In this document: piece after piece, positions 43,845 through 54,566 of the stretch | Position numbering within the stretch: position 1 is the first letter of the stretch | Layout of the letters: each line of letters starts with the position of its first letter | NCBI GenBank assembly: GCA_028456385.1 | Contig: JALNQF010000022.1 | Location: 326,495 to 390,494 of the forward strand | Source: Ophiosphaerella korrae | Taxonomy: Eukaryota > Ascomycota > Dothideomycetes > Pleosporales > Phaeosphaeriaceae | DNA length: 64,000 bases | Direction of reading: 5' to 3' | Notes under the pieces: model-generated | The model's database searches: none | Seen by the model: the letters and a program-made list of their open reading frames with translations, nothing else | Told to the model about the DNA's origin: nothing | Translations under genes and position numbers: made by a program

Positions 43845-45710
43845 ATGACAGTGCATATATGGCGTGCGAGACACTACTCGAGTGTAGCGCTGAATACCTT
43901 GAAATGGCGTCCAGCCAGAAATGGTAGATATATAGCAGTAAGTTTTCATGACCATAGCTTATAATTGCGAACCTTGGAGATAACCGATTCAAGACAGATT
44001 CAAGATCACGTTTGTCGAAATTCTGGGCTCCAACTGGAGGACTCTCCCCTCACGATGCAGAACAGGGTTCGCTCTCAAAAGACATTGCAAATGTCAAGTA
44101 TATTACCTAACATTTCAAAGGCGATTCTCATGCCCTTCTTGTATCCGGTGGCTTTCTGCGCCAGGTACATAACTTCTCATTTATGACCAAGACTATGAAC
44201 TAATCACTGGGATTAGGCTCATTCAGGCGTCTTCCACCTCCTTCCTCTTGGTCTACGTGTGCAGAATAAGCTGGAGGCTTTAATAGACAAGCACATGCAC
44301 TCAATTGGTGCATCGAAAGCATCTCTCTCTTCAATCACCACAGAAACACTATGGCAACAATCTGGACGCTATTCATCTAACTCGGAGTTATTACGGATCG
44401 AAGACCGTAGAAAATCTAACTTCCTTCTATCGCCTACCCATGAAGAAGAAATCACAGTTTTAGTGGCTGGAATGGTTCATTCATATAAGGACCTACCACT
44501 TCGGCTATACCAAATCGGCCGTAAATACCGAGATGAACGACGGCCCCGACAAGGCCTGCTACGCGCCAAAGAATTCGTGATGAAAGATTTATACACATTC
44601 GACCATTGCCCCGATGCTGCGCTTGATACGTACGAAGCCGTTCGACAAGCTTACAACAACCTATTCAATGAGCTTAAACTTCCTTACATAGTAGCCGATG
44701 CCGACTCCGGCAGCATGGGCGGTAAACTCAGCCACGAGTATCATTTTGTATCACCTAAAGGCGAAGATAATGTTTGGTCATGTTCGTCTTGCTCGTACGT
44801 TGCGAATGAAGAACTTGTAACCAAGAAACCCCTAGCTGTCAACGCAGCCCCAAGACACCTTATGTTTACTGGCATAAGCACGGATCGCAAACAAAGAATC
44901 CACATATCTATCCCGCATCTCCCATGGATGCCTCAAACAAACAACCAAAACTTGAGGTGGGACCACATTGGCAACTACGTGAACTTGCACGCCGTCAAGC
45001 GCGCGCTACCCGAGACCTGTGACCTAGACACCGGCATCGAAGTCACAGCGCTCAACGAAGAACTCAACAAGGATCGAGACCCTAACACAGACATTCACAT
45101 TACTGACGCGCGCCTCTCCACGTCACACAACCAAGAAGCCATCGGCGATATAACCGTCACCCGACCTGGAGACTCCTGTCCAAAATGCAACCACGGCACC
45201 CTTGACGTCAAAAAAGCAATTGAAGTAGGCCATACATTTCACCTTGGAACGCGCTACTCAGAGCCACTCAATGCTCTCGTCGCCCTACCCGACGGTGAGA
45301 CGCGAGAACCAATGCACATGGGATGTCACGGCATCGGCGTATCGCGTTTGATAGGCGCGATTGCATCTCTCCTTTCAGACAGAAAAGGCCTTCAATGGCC
45401 AAGAGTCATCGCGCCGTATGAAGTCGTCATGTTAGCGGGGACACAAATAGACAAGGAGGCCGCGTTAGAGGTGTATGATGTGTTGTATGGAAATGGGGAC
45501 ATTGATCTTGTATTTGATGATAGGGAGAATAAGGGGCTGGGGTGGAAGTTGAAGGATGCGGACCTGGTGGGATATACGGTCGTTGTTGTGGTTGGGAAAG
45601 GGTGGAAGGAGCGAAAGGTGGAAGTTCAGTGTAGGAGGTTGGGAATTAGAAAGGAAGTTAGATTGGAGGATTTGAGGTGTGAGGTACAGGCGCTGTTGCA
45701 ACAACTGTGA
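43845..45710 (+). CDS. AIM10: Mitochondrial prolyl-tRNA synthetase
   Basis: Class II aminoacyl-tRNA synthetase that charges mitochondrial tRNA-Pro. Four exons (43845-43937, 43994-44066, 44121-44164, 44217-45710) join in phase to 567 residues. Exon 1 encodes a presequence rich in Arg and Tyr (MTVHIWRARHYSSVALNTLK) and ends at a perfect GTAAGT donor. The splice around the 44-bp third exon restores SKFWAPTGG..GDSHALLV..AHSGVFHLLPLGLRVQ, the motif 1 region. Motif 2 reads KYRDERRPRQGLLRAKEF near residue 173, and motif 3 GCHGIGVSRLIGAIA near 439. CSSCSYVANEE and CPKCNHG flank the central part. The second intron uses a weak GTTCGC donor. The C-terminal anticodon-binding domain follows motif 3. A gene model starting at the Met at 44259 would lose motif 1 and the targeting signal. 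Confidence 0.93.
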
Positions 45711-46251
45711 ATTGTATTGTTTAGTTAGATACGTGTACATAAACCCTCCTCGCGGGTTAGTAGACAACCATTGCACATATGTAGATAAAAGACGAATAAT
45801 GAAGCAGCAGCATCTGGGATCACGGTGACTACGATTCAACTCGTTTTCATTCTATGATTCATGCAAGAATCCTAAAGGGTATCATAAGGCTCAAGCTCAA
45901 ACCCGCCCGAGTATGCACAGCCCGTCATCTTCAATACTAATGAGAAGGGTCAAAAACTACACCAATTCACAAACATTCCGAAGTACTGTTTCCTCCAACG
46001 CCTAATGGTGCCTAGTATATTTATAGTAGAAAGAAGTCATCATTGCTCCCACTCCGCATTATGCGAATAAAACTGATGTGGTGTTGATAAAGCGGCCCTT
46101 GCGGCCAAACCCGACACCACCGTTGTTTACGTTCGTAATCCATTTCCCGATATCTAAACTCCGGCTAAAGGCAAGTAATCCGAAAACCAGGGTTCTGGTA
46201 AGGTCTCGATGTCTCGATGTCTCGATGTCTCGATTTGAATGGATGTCGATG
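45711..46251. other. Intergenic between convergent ProRS and MED19 ends
   Basis: 540 bp of 3' UTR sequence. It holds four perfect tandem copies of an 8-mer (46203-46234), annotated separately. No gene is seen. Confidence 0.5.
46203..46234. repeat. Four tandem copies of GTCTCGAT
   Basis: Perfect 8-bp direct repeats, probably in the 3' UTR of MED19 on the minus strand. A length-variable minisatellite is expected; no function is implied. Confidence 0.9.
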
Positions 46252-47409
46252 TTATCGTCGTGCGCCGCCTACTTCAACTGAATGCGATGTTCTTTCAAAT
46301 TGGAGCTTCCGCCTCTTCGCCAGGTTTCCCTGGGCGTTATCCTCTCCTCCTGTTGAATCTGCCCCGAAGTCATCGTTATACCCCTCACCATACCCTTGGA
46401 AGGTGGCGTCTGTGTATTGTCGTTTCGACCCCGATCTTTCAGGTCGCGTTGCGCCTTTCCCCGCGGCGGAGTTTCCTGGCGTCGGGGCGGCCGAGGTATG
46501 CGGTGTTGGGCGATGTGGAGGCCCATCTTGCGGCTTAGGTTTTACTACATCGTCTGTACCAATATATGTCCTGTATCGATTGGTATCTGAGGGGGGAAGC
46601 GGTCCAGGGCCCATGCCGCCAAGTGCACTGTCGAGGAGATGGGCAAATCCTCGGTCTAGCGCCGTCTCTTCAGAGTTCAATGCCTTGTTTATCTCTTTCC
46701 CCTGTACCTTGAGAAGATGCCATTCCTCTGGAGGGACACTGGCTGGCATACTGAAAACATGCTCCATTTTCTGGGCCTTTGGCTTGCCCGCAATTTGCAT
46801 CTGCTTGATATGCCCTTCGTATGACTTTCTGAGTTTGTTGATCTTTTCGCCAGTCACTGGGTCATTTCGCGCTACTGATCTGGCCAGAGGATCTAGACTG
46901 TAGAGTCTGAAGAGATTTTGCGAGCCATGCGGTCTCGAAAGCTCGCACGTGGACTGGGCAACTTTGAACAGCTGGCCTCCACTGACGCCTTCAGCAGCCT
47001 TCAAGCCTCCTTTTGCAGAAAACTCGGGTCGCGCTTGCCGATTGTGGTTTGACCGCCTGCGATGGGGCGATTGCAGGATGTCGTCTTCAGCACTGTCCCC
47101 CATTAGGGCATCGCCATCGCTATCGATGGTGGCCGAAGAGAAGACGCCGGTGGTGCTGGCGGGAGTGGGAAATAGATGTGGATTGGCCGTGGACACGGCG
47201 GACTGCGAGAGAGTGGGTGTCTTCATGGTAGCAGGGCCTCCATTGGCCTGCGAATTCATCGAAAGGTAGGGTGGGGAGGTAGGTGTGCGCGGATGGGAGG
47301 GTGTCTTTGTGTGGCCGCTCGCTTTGGCGGCAACGTCAAAGGGCGGTGATGCGGGAGAAAAACGGCCTGTCGAATCCAGTCGTTGGCGTTTGGCACTGGG
47401 ATCCGACAT
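46252..47409 (-). CDS. MED19: Mediator of RNA polymerase II transcription subunit 19
   Basis: A single-exon protein of 385 residues, the Rox3/MED19 subunit that helps connect the Mediator middle module to the rest. The conserved core lies at about residues 165-260: LYSLDPLARSVARNDPVTG, then INKLRKSYEGHIKQMQIAG and ASVPPEEWHLLKVQGKEI. The N-terminal 130 residues are Ser/Pro-rich and disordered. The start MSDPSAKRQRLD resembles fungal MED19 N-termini, so the Met at 47409 is chosen over one 22 codons upstream. The C-terminus is basic (AKRRKLQFERTSHS), as usual for MED19. It is head-to-head with RAD10 and tail-to-tail with the prolyl-tRNA synthetase gene. Confidence 0.93.
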   Translation of the reverse strand: MSDPSAKRQRLDSTGRFSPASPPFDVAAKASGHTKTPSHPRTPTSPPYLSMNSQANGGPATMKTPTLSQSAVSTANPHLFPTPASTTGVFSSATIDSDGDALMGDSAEDDILQSPHRRRSNHNRQARPEFSAKGGLKAAEGVSGGQLFKVAQSTCELSRPHGSQNLFRLYSLDPLARSVARNDPVTGEKINKLRKSYEGHIKQMQIAGKPKAQKMEHVFSMPASVPPEEWHLLKVQGKEINKALNSEETALDRGFAHLLDSALGGMGPGPLPPSDTNRYRTYIGTDDVVKPKPQDGPPHRPTPHTSAAPTPGNSAAGKGATRPERSGSKRQYTDATFQGYGEGYNDDFGADSTGGEDNAQGNLAKRRKLQFERTSHSVEVGGARR

Positions 47410-47796
47410 GAATACTGCACTGGGCGGCAATCCGACGGGCAGGCGGGGGCGTGGAGGCGTGCGGCGGGCGTGCAAAGCTGGGCAAGGTGCTTATGATGAG
47501 CGCTTGGCGGTTTCCGCGCAGATCGACCGCGGCAGCGTGGGCGGCCGTCTAGAGGTTGCGCATAAACAGCGGGCAGCAGAGCTCGCAGACGGGCGGCGGG
47601 CGGTCGGGGATGCGCGCGGTGGTGAGGGTGGTGAGGGTGGTGAGGGCTGGTGGTGAGGTGAAGGAGACGATGGGCTGGCTCTGATGCATGGTAGCGCTGG
47701 TCCATCCGGCGGCATCACGTGATGAGTCATCTCGACCCTTTAATTAGGCCCAGCAGAACTGCAACCAACGCCGCCTGATGCCTGCCACGCCCGTCC
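47410..47796. promoter_or_regulatory. Divergent promoter of MED19 and RAD10
   Basis: A 387-bp spacer. On the MED19 side it has three perfect 9-bp GGTGGTGAG repeats (47618-47644) and a GC-rich leader. Near RAD10 the string TCACGTGATGAGTCA (47715-47729) joins a palindromic CACGTG E-box to a TGAGTCA site, the reverse complement of the Gcn4/CpcA/AP-1 consensus. Binding is inferred from the consensus only. Confidence 0.55.
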
Positions 47797-48873
47797 ATGG
47801 CCGGCTCGCATCACCGCGACCGCACAGGCAGTGCCGGTGCAGCGTCTGCAAACCACGCTGCCGCTGCCGCTGCCGCTGCCACCGCCAGCAACACGCCCCC
47901 AAAGGTCCAGCAGCCGAAACCGCTGGCCCTTCCGTCGCGTGCTGGCCCTAGCTCCATCTTGGTCTCGCCTCGCCAGAAAGGGAACCCAATCCTAAACAGC
48001 GTGCGCTCCGTCGCCTGGGAGTACTCGGACATCCCTGCCGACTACGTCGTCGGTGCAACCACATGTGCTCTGTTCCTCTCGCTCAAGTACCATCGCCTCC
48101 ACCCAGAGTACATCTACAACCGCATCCGCGACCTCAAGGGCCAGTACAATCTGCGCATCCTGCTCACTATGGTCGACATTGAGAGCCATGAGGAACCTCT
48201 CAAGGAGCTCTCCAAAACCTCTCTCGTCAACAATGTCACCGTAATGCTCTGCTGGAGCGCACACGAGGCCGGCCGCTATCTCGAGCTGTTCAAGACGTTT
48301 GAGAATGCTGCCCCCACCAGCATCCGTGCCCAGCAGTCGTCTGTCTATTCTGAAAAGATGGTTGACTTTGTCACGGTTCCACGTAGCATCAACAAGACAG
48401 ATGCAATCGGCCTAGTCTCCAACTTTGGTAGTGTCCGCACCGCCATCAACGCCGGGCCTGAAGAAATTGGCTTGATCGCGGGATGGGGAGACAAAAAGGT
48501 CCAGCGATGGTGCAACGCGGTCAGAGAGCCCTTCAGAACTAGCCAGGCCGGCCGGAGAGCGGCAAGCCACCACGGCAGCCGGCCAACTATGTCGACAGAC
48601 ATCTCACTGGTCCAAGGTGACAACCAAATGCCCAAGGAAACTAATGCTGAGACTATTGACGACATGGCAGCAGTTGCACCAACAACAATCGACAATCTAT
48701 CTGGCTATCGGCTGGCGGAAGTCAAGGCAGCATTGCCTGATGCAGAAGTAAGTCGTGCAGCTGTTCACGATCAAAGCCTAAACACTGCACAGAAGCCAAC
48801 AAAAAGGAAGCAAGTAGACGAAGATGTGAGCGAGGGCGTCATGGCAGCCCTCAATGAGCTAAGAAAACAGTAG
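47797..48873 (+). CDS. RAD10: DNA excision repair protein RAD10/ERCC1
   Basis: A single-exon protein of 358 residues. ERCC1 is the non-catalytic partner of XPF/Rad1; the pair cuts 5' of lesions in nucleotide excision repair and trims flaps in recombination. The N-terminus has an alanine run (residues 20-28) and a disordered stretch. The central nuclease-like domain begins at GNPILNSVRSVAWEYSDI (about 62) and includes VVGATTCALFLSLKYHRLHP, typical of ERCC1, without the ERKxxxD active site of XPF. The helix-hairpin-helix pair (NKTDAIGLVSNFGSVRTAI, GLIAGWGDKKVQRWCNAV) lies at about 198-245 and mediates pairing with XPF. The remaining 110 residues are a weakly conserved acidic tail, longer than in animals. 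Confidence 0.95.
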   Translation: MAGSHHRDRTGSAGAASANHAAAAAAAATASNTPPKVQQPKPLALPSRAGPSSILVSPRQKGNPILNSVRSVAWEYSDIPADYVVGATTCALFLSLKYHRLHPEYIYNRIRDLKGQYNLRILLTMVDIESHEEPLKELSKTSLVNNVTVMLCWSAHEAGRYLELFKTFENAAPTSIRAQQSSVYSEKMVDFVTVPRSINKTDAIGLVSNFGSVRTAINAGPEEIGLIAGWGDKKVQRWCNAVREPFRTSQAGRRAASHHGSRPTMSTDISLVQGDNQMPKETNAETIDDMAAVAPTTIDNLSGYRLAEVKAALPDAEVSRAAVHDQSLNTAQKPTKRKQVDEDVSEGVMAALNELRKQ

Positions 48874-50508
48874 ATACTATCAAATGTACACGCTATCAAA
48901 GCTGTTGAAATACATATCATTCCTAGCCTTCTGTCCCTGACGGTATGCAAGCAGATAGAAAAAAAAAACCTAGGCATCGAAAACATATTTCATCGGCTCT
49001 ACATCAATACGGCAACAGCTTGAATAAGCACTGTATACTACCTCATTGTATACTATCTTGTCTGTCATTCCGGATATGTTCGCTTCATCATGGACAAAGT
49101 GGCCTGATCTTGGATCAACTGAATCAATATAAACACAGTGTCGAGGAAAACAGAATTCGTCAAATGGTGACGCTTCGGTTTGGGAGAAGTACAGCTAGAA
49201 ATACACTTGAAGACAACATTGATCTACACATGGGCCTTAGGATAAGTGCTCAAGGCAAGGCTGGCTGCTGCGTATGAGGCCCCAAAGTGCCTAGTAATAA
49301 GGCCTACATCGCTTGCGGCTCAACCACATGTCGCGCTCTCCAAGCATCGGTAGCCTTTGGGGCCTTGCATGCAGCCTGGGAGTTGGGGGTACGCTGACGT
49401 ACCCCACAAACCTTGTTATTTAAGGAGCCGCACTAGTCACCGCCGAAGCTACTGGGTGGTGCGTTCGCGCGTGTCGCCATTGCACTATCTATTTACATTC
49501 ATCTCGTCCACTTAAACGCTTACAGGTAGATACTCTAAATGGAGCACCATGATATCAAAAGCCACAAAGGCAAATTTCGCCTAAGGTTCTACAGCAATGG
49601 AGCGACTGCAGAGCTTGCGGAGGAGACTAAAACTAGGAAGTGTAGGAGAGCGTATTGCTCAAATTTAGTGAACTCTGCCCTTCGTAGCGCAGTAGGGCTG
49701 CGTTTAAGGTATCTTGGCACCCAAACCGCCAGGTTCTTCGGGTCTAAATTTATGTCTCGATTCGTATACCAACCCTCAACTCGCCGACGAGTACAGCTCT
49801 GTCTTTTCATGTGCCATTCACTCGTACACTGAATGCCACGTCATGGCGCTACAGTACGAGTGTCCTGTCCAGTGAAGCGTCGTTGCCCTTTCTAGACGAA
49901 CTGCACTCGCTCGCGCCCTCTGGCTTGGCTTCCGCGGGCCGCGCGAGAACATGCTCACCCGTCCTTGCCCTTCCTCTATTAGACGTCTGAGTGGCTGACT
50001 CCGCATGAGGCATGCGTGGTTCCTTCAAGAACTTGACGATTCGCCAAAGTAAACCGGTCCTGCAGGATCTGAAGACAGCTAGGGTTTAAATTGGATTCTC
50101 AAAGGCATACTGGGAAAGACTCCCACTTAAAGCCGAGTGTGTGTGTGTGTTGAGCCCGAGCACCGTTGCCTCAGGCGTCCGCTCGAGGGGAAAATGCAAG
50201 GAAATGTGCAGGACTCGACCACGCTTCACTTGATCCTGTGCCTCCAAAACATAAGATCTATTGTGCCCCTATATTATGAATTATCTTCGTCTCTATTCCC
50301 TAACACTGTTTAACTTACTTTACATATCGTTATACCTACTCTTATGTTATCATTTGAAGTCAACTCCCGAATTAGACTGGACTGCAGAGGTTCCTCACTC
50401 ACTCAAGGCTAGCTCAAAAGCTTCCCATTCTTTGGTTCTTGTGTAGGTCAGGCTACCATAGTCGACCCGTCAGCTCCCCCCTGATCAACACCTCTTCACG
50501 AAATCAAT
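48874..50508. other. Intergenic, 1.6 kb, no gene seen
   Basis: Gene-poor start of the 3' third of the window. It has a perfect 8-bp inverted repeat with a CTGA loop (49386-49405) and a GT run near 50140. No coding region is recognised. Confidence 0.5.
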
Positions 50509-51054
50509 ATGGCAAACCCACAGCGTCCATTCCACGACCTCACCCGCTCAAGTTTAGTCTCACACTGCACTGGCGGCTCCGTAGGTCGGAAGATATGATG
50601 TATTTTAATAGTCCTCTAATACTAGATTTAGTCTGTACAAAATGCTACCACCTCAAGTGGCACATATGATCACCCACCGGGCTATGCCTTGGAATCACGC
50701 GACCTCAAGCTCCATCAAGTGCTCAATGATCCGTCCTTGGAAGAAGCGATTGCCCACCTCGAAGACCACAACCACCCTCAAGCATATCAAAGCCGCGGTT
50801 CAGCAGCAAATCGAGGACGTGCAAAGCCTGACGGACAACATGCTGTTCAAACACAGCCCCTCGACCATTTGAGAGCAAGCAGAAAGTTGGGGATGTCGAA
50901 CCTCCTCGATCTCAACCGTACACAGTCTCCGGTACGAGCCCTCGATAGGCGCCTGCGTGAAGCTCAGCGGTCCGGGCCGTGGTCAGAATACGTAAGACGT
51001 GATGAGCACGAGCAACAATACCATAACCAACGGTACAATTGGTCCGAATATTAG
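50509..51054 (+). CDS. Hypothetical 164-residue charged protein, possible orphan gene
   Basis: I do not recognise a family. Two exons (50509-50580 and 50632-51054) join in phase; the 51-bp intron starts GTAGGT, has CTAAT as branch and ends TTTAG. The first exon begins MANPQRPFHDLTRSSLVSH. The second encodes a hydrophilic, helix-prone protein (DLKLHQVLNDPSLEEAIAHL, then NLLDLNRTQSPVRALDRRL). WSEY occurs twice, once near the middle of the C-terminal part and once as the last four residues. No signal peptide, transmembrane helix or cysteine pattern is present. Support comes only from the in-phase splice and coding-like composition in a gene-poor region, so it may be a lineage-specific gene or chance. 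Confidence 0.5.
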
Positions 51055-54000
51055 TATAAAGAAAGAGGCAATACGCGCTACTGAAAGAGGTTTTGTATCC
51101 CAGATACCAACGACGGAAGACTAACGCTTTTATGTTATTCTTGATGAGAATTTTTTTCCACTCAAGGGCGTTTGATGCAAGGCTATGCAATTCTTTGTTT
51201 TCAGCTACTCTTCAGGCATCCCGGCATAGCGATCCTGTCCTTGTCTCGGGTCATTTTGAAGAGGTTGGTGCTTATGACGGGATGATCAAACCCTTTTTGC
51301 CCGGCCTAGGCTGTTACCGTCTGGCCTCAGCCTTGTGGTCAAGCAGCAGTATGCTTTGCTTGGCGATGTGGACAGGGAAATCGGCGTTTTGTACTTATTC
51401 TTGCGAACATATTTCACGCTACATTAATGGACGGCGTTATGTCATGTACTCATAATGAAATGAAGGATCTTAATGTTATTCGATTTTCTGTGAATAATCT
51501 GCTTCAAATGGCGGGCGTGGCGCCTACCCTGTGTTTCTCAGGACGTCGGGGCTCACTCAGCAGCGGGGTAAGCCGATGAGGCTCTGCGATTGCGCACAAT
51601 CGCGTTCCCTGCCTAATCCTGCTACGCTTAGGTCGCCGATCATCAGTGAGATAACACGTCGGCGAGAAGGACGTCTCTGCTGCCCCATTAGCTCGTTCTT
51701 TAGGCTACGAAGTGTACGCGTCCTGGAGGACATTTTGTAGCGCTGGAGGTGCAGATGCGGGACTGGTCAAATGTGACGAAGGCGCATTTGCAGACATGAT
51801 GTGCAAAGAATAGCGCTATGAGGGGGTTGGCAGGTGTCGTGGGATGACGTTTACCAGGGCTGATCGCTCAAGGCGCGTCAGTGGAGTAAAGCAGCAGGGT
51901 GGTTGATCAGTGGGCTAGGAATACAGAGCTTTTGTGGTACACACTAGGTAGGGTTGCTTTGGGCTCAAAAAAAAAGGGGGGCTTCATATTTCTGATCTTC
52001 TGCAGCGAGCGGGCAATCTGTGGACGTCAATTGGATAGCATTGTATGCAGTCTGATATTGCCTTTGAGGAATGTGACTTTGTGCATAGGTGACCGCTGTC
52101 CTGGCCATTCGGAAGTTCTATGCGGCGATGCCATTCTAGTACATTTGTCGAGTAACTCGAGTTTTTCGAGTGAATACTAAGATATGGAATACGGCGCGGC
52201 ATGGACCCTTCGAGGCCCAGATCTGGCAGCCCGTTGTTTCATATCCCGAAGTTTGGACGTCACTCCCTGAGATAGAGTAAGATTGCAGCCCAAAGACTTT
52301 TGAAGGACTATCGCAACCCTGACATGCTGGTAAAAGACGAGTCAATAGTAGGAGAACAACAAGTGTTATGTTCGTGGCCGCCAATGAGCCAATGATTATT
52401 AGTTGCCATCTTAGCTCATCATGAAAGAGCGGCAAGAGAGTTCCAGAAGGTACTATAATCTGACAGCAGGAAACAGTTTCGCCTAGAACACAGTTGGGAC
52501 ATCCACTGTGGTGGCACGGCATGGGTTAGCGAGGCATACTGATGCGGCTCCAAGTTAGCCTATCCTTGCAAGTCGCCGGATTAGATTTTGTGATTTTGTC
52601 TTTCAGTGTTGTCGCTGTGTCCATTAGGCGCTGAATTCTCAGGGAGTATTTCAACCTTGGACATTTTTGTCAGTGTGTGTTTGTTACAAGTGCAAGGGCA
52701 GAGACTGATTGTAGTGTATCTGAGCTGCCACAATGCCTAATAGCCTTTGCCCTTGTAGTTAACAACGTCAACCTTCCCAGAGGTTGCAAGTGCAAGCTGT
52801 GAAAGTCAGCCGGCACGTGATGAGTGGGAAGGCGGGGTAATCGAGACCAAACTAGCTTAGCGCATGTACTTAACAACCTCACCTCAGCCTTCCTTCGTCC
52901 CATCATGACAATAGGGCTGTTGGCCCAATTTCCGACATGGCAGCGACAGCAATGGTAAGCCTTACTTTCTGCCCAGAGCCAGTCCCTTTGGAAATCGAAG
53001 CAACACAAACGCCAGCACCGGGCAACAAGGGCAATTAGCTTAGCGAAGAGGACGCTTCTGGCCCAATTGCTGCATGTTGTGGCTAGAAATTTTGCTGAGT
53101 CCTTTAGCGCAATCGGTCTAGTGCCATGGTGAGAGATTGGCTAGCTAGCATGCAAATGCATGACATGTTGTTATGGCAGTCGGAGTCAAGAGTCTCGGCC
53201 ATTCACACGGTTTTGGTAAAATCGTGTTATTGAATCATCCAGCGTAGTCTTTCTTCCGTACTATAGTCCTGCCCAGTCAATAGCTTGGCTAGATTGAAGG
53301 ACGTATTGTCGGTCTGCACAGATCGGCACGCCGGAGGGGCTGATGTCTAATCTCACCGGTTTAGCTAGCATAGCCACTCGTCACACGAAGAGTTCCGGTG
53401 TTAAATTTGCCTCGAAGTGAACGGCAAGGCAGAACCTTGGAACGGCCCCAATCCTATTTGCAAGAATCATAATCTGGGGCTAACTTGTGTGTTGTACTCT
53501 CATGATGTTTTTAGAAGTAGGCTGAGCTTGAGTCGTCGGGGAATAACGTCGGGATATAACGATGGGCTTCGCATCTGTATAATATTGAGGGTTCCGATCA
53601 ATTCAAGTTGTGATAAAGATACTATCTCGTTTGGCAAAACCAGAACGGGATTCCGCCAGGCATACACACAGTCAACCGGTCAATCCCATTCACTCGAACC
53701 TATCACGCCATGGTTGTTCAATCTCGGCACACGATTTCCTGGAGAACTGCAACCCACCCAGCCCGCATTTCTCGGAGCAAACGACATTTCTGTACAATAC
53801 TGCAGACTTCGGTACCATAAACATCGGCTCCGTCCAAAGATATCCACTTCACTACCGGGAACAAGGCTATCACCAAACACGAAAACCAACTTTTGTATAC
53901 ATTCGCCTTGTTAATCCAATTTCAAACGCATGGTCCTGCCAAAAATCAACACCAGTCAATGTTGATGGTTCTCGAAACCACTACTGGCTAGCTTCTCTTG

Positions 54001-54566
54001 GCGTGCATAATTGTCGCCAACCACAAGATCTCACTATTATTGAGTCCTTCGCAGTACACGTTGTCGGGGGTATTTCAACCCTCCAAAATCCGAGCAAAAC
54101 CCCGCTTTGCGCCAATAGAATCATGCCTAAGACATATGTGCTGGTCGAAATGTGCTCGAAAACCGTACTATGTTATCTATGGGACGTGTTGCACCAACGT
54201 CAAGTGAAGCTACCCGAGACGACGCGTAGACTCTTTTCTCGCCAGATGTTGCCTTTTTCAAGGCAGACACTTGGTCATCGCAGCTGTATGGCAATATGGA
54301 ATCGCTGATGGAGGACTTCACAACCATTCCCTCGGTCCCTCGAGGGACGGGTGTGTGACGAACTTCAAACAAGCTTTAGACCAACTCGCCTTCTCGCCAT
54401 CTGGATGTATGCCCATAAAATCATGAATGCGTTCCTCCAGAACACATGCATATAGTTTCTGGCCAATTTGCCTCGTTCATACGCAGTGGTTGTGATAAAT
54501 AAGGTCCTTCGTGGTTACCGCTATGTGTCGCCAGTATTTGGTTTGACTGTATCCTCAGTGGCAAAG
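51055..54566. other. Intergenic or unresolved, 3.5 kb
   Basis: No gene can be defended from 51055 to about 53400. A minus-strand frame at 52136-52522 has a Cys-rich start and one hydrophobic helix but no family. From 53610 to 54456 the plus strand shows long frames that look partly coding (YNTADFGTINIGSV, HYWLASLGVHN) and may be unplaced 5' exons of the C2H2 gene downstream. Confidence 0.4.

Noticed and set aside
52136..52522. Minus-strand frame with Cys-rich start and one hydrophobic helix
   Set aside because: No family match, no supporting intron, and the downstream half looks random.
53417..54308. Two long overlapping plus-strand frames (165 and 232 codons)
   Set aside because: No domain and no joined structure could be built; kept only as a possible 5' extension of the C2H2 gene.
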